This document shows, in pieces, positions 13,994 through 22,098 of a DNA stretch of 22,098 nucleotides (position 1 is the stretch's first letter; each line of letters starts with the position of its first letter). This stretch comes from JAXDLW01 sp046262515 (lineage in GTDB: Bacteria > Chloroflexota > Dormibacteria > DASZGP01). The position numbers were made by a program, and so were the translations under genes. The notes beneath the pieces are model-generated. The model was not told the DNA's origin and made no database searches. It saw only the letters and a list, made by a program, of their open reading frames with translations. The DNA is taken from assembly GCA_046262515.1 (NCBI GenBank), contig JBHEMP010000012.1, positions 1 to 22,098 of the forward strand, read 5' to 3'.

Positions 13994-16875
13994 CCCGGGG
14001 CCCCCGCCGGGCTCGCCTCGGGCGCTGGCAACAGGACGCGGGGAACCGGCGGTACGGGTACCGGGCCCATCTCGCGGCCATGCTGGTGGTCGATCAGGTC
14101 CAGCACCAGCGCGATCGACGCCGTCTCGGTGAAGGCGCGACGCAGGGAGACCAGGGTGATGGCGCGTGCGTCGTCCTTTAGCCAGAGGTACAGACGCTGC
14201 TCCGGCAAGTCCAGGGTGTATGCGCGCTGGTGGTAATAGGCGGCCTCGTCCTCGACCCGCACCAGGTGGTACTGACCGCGGCAGCGACAGTGGCCATCCC
14301 AGAGCGGCGCCGGCACCTGCATGTAGTTGAAGTTACCGCCGCCGATGCCCTGCTCCAGGCCGTGCACCAGGTCAGGGTCATGGATGTCCACGTCCGGCTT
14401 GAGGCGGGAGACCTGCACCGAACCCTCGATCACCCCGTCGTGCCGAATGCTCCACACCAGCCCCGTGCTTACCAGGGCATCCGGCCCGGGCTTGCGGAAG
14501 GGCACTTCGGCGAGAGGCTCGCGCCGCATCTCAAGGGTGCTCACCATCGCCGGCACCAGGCGCTCGAGGGTCGGGTCGCCGGACTTCGCCGCCGCCCCCC
14601 GGGGCGGCAGCCCGGATGCCAGGACGCCGGCGGCGGCGAAGAACGCGGCCGTGGCCAGCGCCCGCCGGCGTCCGCCACGCCCTCGCCGTGGCAGGCGCGG
14701 CCGGGGCAGTCCCGGCAGCGGGCGATAAAAGTTGGGCACATCCGCGTCGTATGGCTCGCGGAGGCTGGCGCGGGAGAAGACCGCGAGCGCCCGTGCCCCG
14801 GTGCCCTGGGCGCCAAAGACCCGCTTCCGCACGGACCGCGCCATCCGCTCGGCGGCATCCACGTCCTCTTCCTCGAGCCCGCGCCTGAGGTCTCCCCAGA
14901 GCGCGCGCGTGACCAGCCAGGCCAGCTCGGTGTGCTCGGCGTCGGCATCGACGTGGTTCAAAAAGGCCAGCGGGGAGGCCGTGGGACGGCCGATGGCAAG
15001 GTCCTTGGCAAGGTCGCGGAACTCGGCGTAAGCGACCGCCACCCGCGCCTGGGGACCGTGGGCCTCGGCCCAGCGCCGGCGGCGACGCGAGCGCAGGCGC
15101 TTGAGTAGCCAGGGGTAACCCCCGACGAGGACCAGCAGAACCAGCAGGACCGGCGCGGCCAGCGCGAGGTAGTAGCGAGCGATTTCGTAGAACAGCAGGT
15201 AGCTGTGCACGCGCTGGGGGACGTAGACGACCAGGCCCAGTTCGTCGGAGGGCTGGATGTTGGGGTTGGGCTTGTTCTGGTCCTGGTTGAGGCTCGGCTT
15301 GGCGTGGGGGGGTACGCCGACCACGGGTACCCAGCCGTGGCCCTCGAAGTAGGTTTCCACCCAGGTGGCGCCATCACGGGGGTGGATGGGAAAGCTGCCG
15401 TCTGCTCCCAGTGTGGTCGGGTAATACCCGTAGCCGATGCGCGAGGGCACTCCGGCCCAGCGTGCCAGCAGGGCTTCGGCGGCGGTGATTTCGTAGGGCG
15501 TGGCGTGGCCGCCGGCCAGCATTGCCGCCACCCTGGAGGCGGGTAGGTCGACCGGCTTGCCCTCGCCCGCCGCCACCACTTTGTCGTAGAGCGCCTTGCG
15601 CATGAACTGGACGCGGTCGTAGCGGTTGGTGGGAGCCTGGGCCAGCAGGGTGACGACCTCGGCGGGTGGGGGTGGAGCGTCAAGGAATAGCTTCAGGGAG
15701 GGTGGCGGGCCGGCCGAAGCCGCCATCTCGTCGCCGGTGGGGGCGACGGGCGCCTCGACGGTATAGGTCAGCCCCTGGCTCACCCTTTGCGACGACAGCC
15801 GGATCGTCTCCGAGCGAGGGTCGAACGCGATCTCCTGGCGCAACCCGGCGATGCCACGAGCGTTGGCCAGCATGGGCAACTGGTGACCGCCGATGTTCTC
15901 CATCCGGAAGGTGGCGCTGATCGTTCCGCCGCCTCTGGGAGCCCCCGGGAAGGTCGCCGGTGGCGTCAGGCTGCGTACCTGCCTGGAGTCGTAGGGCGGG
16001 AGCAGCCAGGCCTGCTGCCGAGAGTCATAACCGTCGATGTCCCCGACCCGGATCGGCGTCTTGGCGGGTCCCCGGTAGTCGAAGAGCACGTGGTCCACCA
16101 CGGCCGCGGTCTGCGCCTGGGGCTTTTGGGCCGGCACCACGCGGCTGCGGTCGGGCTGGGGGAAGAGGATGCCCGTCCGGCTCAGCAGGATCAGCGCAAC
16201 CGCGAGGCCCGCCACCAGGCCACCACCGCGCAGGACGCGGTTGATTTCGAACTCGGCCGTCATCTTCCCAGTGGCCGAAACCTCCGAACTGAAGGCCAGC
16301 CCGAGGGCCGCGAAGATGAGCGCCACGCTGCCCAGCGCCGAGACCAACTCTGCGCTGTCGGGCTGGACCAAGGCCCCGATCACCGTCACCAGCACACCGA
16401 TGGCCACCCCCAGCCGCGGCCGGGCCAGGCTGATCGATAGCGAGGCCGCGGTCGCCGCGAGCGGCGTGAACACGGCCACCAGCACGAAGCGCCAGCCCGG
16501 GTCGAAGGACACCGGGGCCTGCAGCAGGCCGCCCGCGCCGACCGCCTCGGTCACCAGCGCGGGGATGGTGGCTGATCCGCCATGGGCGTCCGGCAGCACC
16601 AGCGCCGCCCCGACGACCACCGCCGCGGGCAGGACGAGGAACTGCAGCAGCGAGGCCTGGCCGAGGCGATATCCGGCGATCACCAGGCCCGCGCCGAGGA
16701 CCACGGCGCCGACGGCCACGGCCCTCGCGGTCGGGTCTCGGAAGGCGCCGCCCGTCATCCACGCGGCGGCCGCGCAGGCCAGCGCACCGGCCAGGCCGGC
16801 ACGTACGACCGAGAGCGAGGTGGTCGGCTCGTCCGGGGCCGCGATTGGTTCCTGGGCCAGGGCGGCGACGTTCAC
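13990..16875 (-). CDS. Large membrane protein with degenerate transglutaminase-like (TgpA-type) domain
   Basis: This 961-residue protein has about seven membrane helices in the first 240 residues (near 22-40, 51-70, 76-95, 128-150, 155-171, 177-195 and 217-237), an outer region with a transglutaminase-core-like fold (about 430-530), another helix (568-590), a basic cytoplasmic stretch (LKRLRSRRRRRW), a further helix near 730-750, and a C-terminal domain containing HCRCRG. The fold is recognised from WAGVPSRIGYGY and WVETYFEGHGWVPV. The catalytic triad positions are not conserved: P460 replaces Cys, A503 replaces His and V519 replaces Asp. It should therefore be a structural or binding protein, not a cross-linking enzyme or protease. 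The GTG at 16875 overlaps the DUF58 stop by four bases, the standard partner order for MoxR-DUF58-TgpA clusters. Confidence 0.85.
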   Translation of the reverse strand: MNVAALAQEPIAAPDEPTTSLSVVRAGLAGALACAAAAWMTGGAFRDPTARAVAVGAVVLGAGLVIAGYRLGQASLLQFLVLPAAVVVGAALVLPDAHGGSATIPALVTEAVGAGGLLQAPVSFDPGWRFVLVAVFTPLAATAASLSISLARPRLGVAIGVLVTVIGALVQPDSAELVSALGSVALIFAALGLAFSSEVSATGKMTAEFEINRVLRGGGLVAGLAVALILLSRTGILFPQPDRSRVVPAQKPQAQTAAVVDHVLFDYRGPAKTPIRVGDIDGYDSRQQAWLLPPYDSRQVRSLTPPATFPGAPRGGGTISATFRMENIGGHQLPMLANARGIAGLRQEIAFDPRSETIRLSSQRVSQGLTYTVEAPVAPTGDEMAASAGPPPSLKLFLDAPPPPAEVVTLLAQAPTNRYDRVQFMRKALYDKVVAAGEGKPVDLPASRVAAMLAGGHATPYEITAAEALLARWAGVPSRIGYGYYPTTLGADGSFPIHPRDGATWVETYFEGHGWVPVVGVPPHAKPSLNQDQNKPNPNIQPSDELGLVVYVPQRVHSYLLFYEIARYYLALAAPVLLVLLVLVGGYPWLLKRLRSRRRRRWAEAHGPQARVAVAYAEFRDLAKDLAIGRPTASPLAFLNHVDADAEHTELAWLVTRALWGDLRRGLEEEDVDAAERMARSVRKRVFGAQGTGARALAVFSRASLREPYDADVPNFYRPLPGLPRPRLPRRGRGGRRRALATAAFFAAAGVLASGLPPRGAAAKSGDPTLERLVPAMVSTLEMRREPLAEVPFRKPGPDALVSTGLVWSIRHDGVIEGSVQVSRLKPDVDIHDPDLVHGLEQGIGGGNFNYMQVPAPLWDGHCRCRGQYHLVRVEDEAAYYHQRAYTLDLPEQRLYLWLKDDARAITLVSLRRAFTETASIALVLDLIDHQHGREMGPVPVPPVPRVLLPAPEASPAGAPG

Positions 16876-18140
16876 GCCCGAACCCCGGCGCCCAGCGAGT
16901 GCGCTGTCACCGTGCCCAGCGCCGCGCCCTGGCGAAGTTCGACGACCTGCGCGCCGACCTCGGTGGCTCGGTGAACGGTCAGCGGGTCCGATTCGTCCCA
17001 GATCATCGCCGCCACGAGGACCGACGCGCCGGCGGCGATCATCACACCCAGGGCCCCCGCGGACCCCTCGTCCAGGTGGGGGGTGATGACCACGAAGTGA
17101 CCGCTGCTGCGGCGAAACTGGGAGACTCGGCGGATGGCGTCGACCAGGGGCGTCTTCTCGCGCCGCACCGCGGCCAGCTCGTCGAGGTACGCGATGCGCG
17201 CCCGCGGCCCGCGCAGCGAGGCGGCCAGCTGACGGCCGTTGCTCTCGAGGCTGACCGAGAAGCCGTCCTTGATGTGGCGCGCGCCAAACGAGGCGGCGGC
17301 ATGGACGGCGGATTCGAAGGTCTGCGAAGGCTCACCCTCGCTGTGCCAGGCACGATCCGTGTCGAGGATCACGGTGACCTGGTCGGTGATTCCCTGCTCG
17401 TACTCGCGCACCAGCATCCGCCCGGTCCGCGCCACCGCACGCCAGACGACACGGCGAAGATCGTCCCCGGGGACGTAGTCCCGCATGCCGTAGAACTCGA
17501 ACCCGGACGGCCACGGCTTGGTCTGGGGTGGGCGAATCGGCGGGTCCTCCCATTTGCGAGACAGAGGCCGGTCAAAGACCTGTTCGGTCGAGGGGTGCAC
17601 GATCAGCTGCGTGGGCGGCGCCAGGAGCTGCTCACCCTGCGCCAGCCCGAAGGGGTCGCTCCACTCGGCCACCAGGGGGCCGATGGCGTACACCCCGCGC
17701 ACCCTGGGACTGACGGTGTACGTGTGGTCAACTGGATGGCCCGGTGAAATAGACCCGACGGGAAGCCGCATCGCCGGGCCCAGGTGCGGGTGGAGTTTTT
17801 CCTCGACCACGAACCCAGAGAGGCGGCGCCGGGCGCGGAGGTTTAAGGAGAGCTGTAGTCGCTGGCCCTCACGCGCCCGCAGCGGGAGCTCCGAGCGATC
17901 GGCCTCCAGCGGGCGGCGCTGGCGGGCCACGACGATGGCCACGGCCACGGCCCCGGCGAGGGCGTAGACAAGGAGGTACAGGGTCCTCCCCCCCGTGAGT
18001 CGTGCGAGGCCCCAGCCGGCAATCACCACCGCGCACAACCCGAGCCCCCCGGCGGTCAGCCCAAGCCTTCGCTGCACGCGCGCCACCGGCCCCCCGACGG
18101 GGGGACTGCTTACGGCGGCGGACAGCTGGGCGACGGCCAT
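16872..18140 (-). CDS. DUF58 domain protein (MoxR-associated)
   Basis: This 422-residue protein has two adjacent membrane helices (about 28-48 and 52-73), a beta-rich region, and the DUF58 signature GFEFYGMRDYVPGDDLRRVVW (starts at residue 213), followed by a von Willebrand A-like segment VTVILDTDRAW. The metal-site motif of that fold (DxSxS) is degenerate here (D260-T-D262-R-A), as far as can be judged by eye. DUF58 proteins accompany MoxR ATPases and transglutaminase-like membrane proteins, and are thought to act in assembly or activation of envelope complexes; the precise role is not established. ATG 18140 lies 11 bases after the MoxR stop, with no strong Shine-Dalgarno sequence. The stop overlaps the next gene. 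Confidence 0.92.
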   Translation of the reverse strand: MAVAQLSAAVSSPPVGGPVARVQRRLGLTAGGLGLCAVVIAGWGLARLTGGRTLYLLVYALAGAVAVAIVVARQRRPLEADRSELPLRAREGQRLQLSLNLRARRRLSGFVVEEKLHPHLGPAMRLPVGSISPGHPVDHTYTVSPRVRGVYAIGPLVAEWSDPFGLAQGEQLLAPPTQLIVHPSTEQVFDRPLSRKWEDPPIRPPQTKPWPSGFEFYGMRDYVPGDDLRRVVWRAVARTGRMLVREYEQGITDQVTVILDTDRAWHSEGEPSQTFESAVHAAASFGARHIKDGFSVSLESNGRQLAASLRGPRARIAYLDELAAVRREKTPLVDAIRRVSQFRRSSGHFVVITPHLDEGSAGALGVMIAAGASVLVAAMIWDESDPLTVHRATEVGAQVVELRQGAALGTVTAHSLGAGVRA

Positions 18141-18151
18141 GTTGGTGCTGC

Positions 18152-19163
18152 TCAGGCGCCCACGCCGGCCAGCTCGCGGCTCGCGGAGCGGCCCACGCCG
18201 CTCGGGGCCTTGACCCGGGCCAGCACGCGTTCGATGACCTTGTCCACCGTCTCGTCGCGCAGCTGCGCATCGGCGGTCAGCGCCAGGCGATGGGCCCAGA
18301 CCGGCTTCAGCACCTCGACCACGTCATCCGGGTAGACGTCTTCACGCCCCCGCGAGGCGGCCAGCACCCGGGAGGCGCGCAGCAGTGCCAGCGAGGCACG
18401 GGCACTGGCGCCGAGAAGTAGTGATGGGTCGGTACGAGTCGCCTGGCAGAGGTCGATCATGTACATCATCACCTCCTCGGAGACGGTCACGCCCTTGGCC
18501 CACTCGACGAGCGCGTCAAGCCGGGCTTTATCCGTAGCCGGGGTGAGGTCCTCGATGGCCTCGTGGTTCTGGTTGGCCAGCATCATCTCGCGCTCCGACA
18601 GCCGGTCCAGGTAGCCCAGCGAGAGCTTGAACAGGAAGCGGTCCAGCTGGGCTTCCGGGAGTGGGAAGGTGCCCGCGAGCTCGATGGGGTTCTGGGTGGC
18701 GATCATGATGAAGGGGTGGGGGAGGGGGTGGGTGACACCGTCGACGGTGACGGCGCGCTCCTGCATCGCCTCCAGCAGCGCCGACTGCGTCTTGGGGGTG
18801 GCGCGGTTGACCTCGTCCACCAACAGCACCGAGGTGAACACAGGCCCCGGGCGGAATACGAAATCGTGGGTCTTCTGGTCCAGGATGGGGGACCCGGTGA
18901 CGTCGGAGGGAAGCAGGTCAGGGGTGCACTGGATGCGGTTTGAGTCGGCGTCAATGGTCGTGGCCAGGGTTCTTGCCAGCATCGTCTTGCCCGTTCCGGG
19001 GAGGTCCTCCAGCAGGACGTGCCCCTCCGCGATGATCGCCGCCAGGACCAGCCTCAGGGTCTCGTTCTTGCCCTTGATGACCTTTTCCATGTTGGCGACG
19101 ATGCCTTCGAACTCGCGCTTGAAAATTTCCGGGGTCATCTTGCCGGCCGCGGCGGACCTCTTC

Positions 19164-19171
<8 letters not shown>
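18152..19171 (-). CDS. MoxR-family AAA+ ATPase
   Basis: This 339-residue AAA+ ATPase of the MoxR group is likely a chaperone that remodels or activates partner proteins, usually those with von Willebrand A-like domains. It has Walker A LPGTGKT (57-63), the MoxR segment QCTPDLLPSDVTG (81-93), Walker B LLVDEVNRA (D119, E120), sensor 1 ATQNP (N161) and the LDRF arginine (R178). The start is ATG 19171, five bases after GGAGG; a longer frame exists upstream but lies inside the preceding gene. It overlaps the stop of the MFS-ABC fusion by eight bases, so it is coupled to the transporter as well as to DUF58. Confidence 0.95.
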
Positions 19172-22097
<2,926 letters not shown>

Positions 22098-22098
22098 C

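Noticed and set aside
12959..16440. Plus-strand open frames opposite the lipoprotein and transglutaminase-like genes, one over 400 codons
   Set aside because: They lack start signals and motifs, while the minus-strand frames show a lipobox, membrane helices and chained NTGA overlaps.

Overview
The window is gene-dense (about two-thirds G+C by eye) and looks like a chromosomal segment from a high-GC soil-type bacterium. GTG and TTG starts are frequent, genes often overlap by NTGA (stop and next start sharing four bases), and two genes have leaderless-type TAnnnT boxes. This fits Actinomycetota, Chloroflexota or Dormibacterota-like lineages. I cannot fix the phylum, and I see no rRNA, tRNA, CRISPR, phage or transposase gene. 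No gap between genes exceeds 300 bases; the longest is 204 bases (10950-11153).

Region 1 (1-4181, minus strand) is a tight operon. In order of transcription it holds a lipoprotein joining a DUF4399-like domain to a type 1 copper (cupredoxin) domain, a 63-residue membrane protein, an M1 zinc aminopeptidase with C-terminal HEAT-type repeats, and hemE (uroporphyrinogen decarboxylase, cut by the window edge). A TACAAT box and a strong AGGAGGT site precede the lipoprotein.

Region 2 (4231-8903) holds a thiolase divergent from an acyl-CoA-dehydrogenase-fold protein that lacks the usual catalytic glutamate, a NirB/rubredoxin-reductase-type FAD oxidoreductase, and an OmpR/PhoB-type response regulator without a kinase beside it. 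The last two are divergent, and each has a TAnnnT box 7-8 bases before its start codon.

Region 3 (8904-11154) holds a six-hairpin glycosidase. Upstream of it is a 201-base non-coding element bounded by perfect 20-bp inverted repeats and containing three hairpins. One repeat supplies the glycosidase ribosome binding site. The other supplies the last base of the stop codon of the gene before it.

Region 4 (11154-22097, minus strand) is the most unusual part. It is one overlapping operon: an MFS-like membrane domain fused to two LivF/LivG-type ABC ATPases, a MoxR AAA+ ATPase, a DUF58 protein, a large membrane protein with a transglutaminase-like domain whose Cys, His and Asp are all replaced, a lipoprotein, and a membrane-anchored branched-chain-type substrate-binding protein. 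It joins an amino-acid-type ABC importer to a MoxR-DUF58-transglutaminase module, with the enzyme domain apparently dead. I infer a single envelope complex for uptake or sensing of an unknown ligand; the permeases are probably just beyond the right edge.
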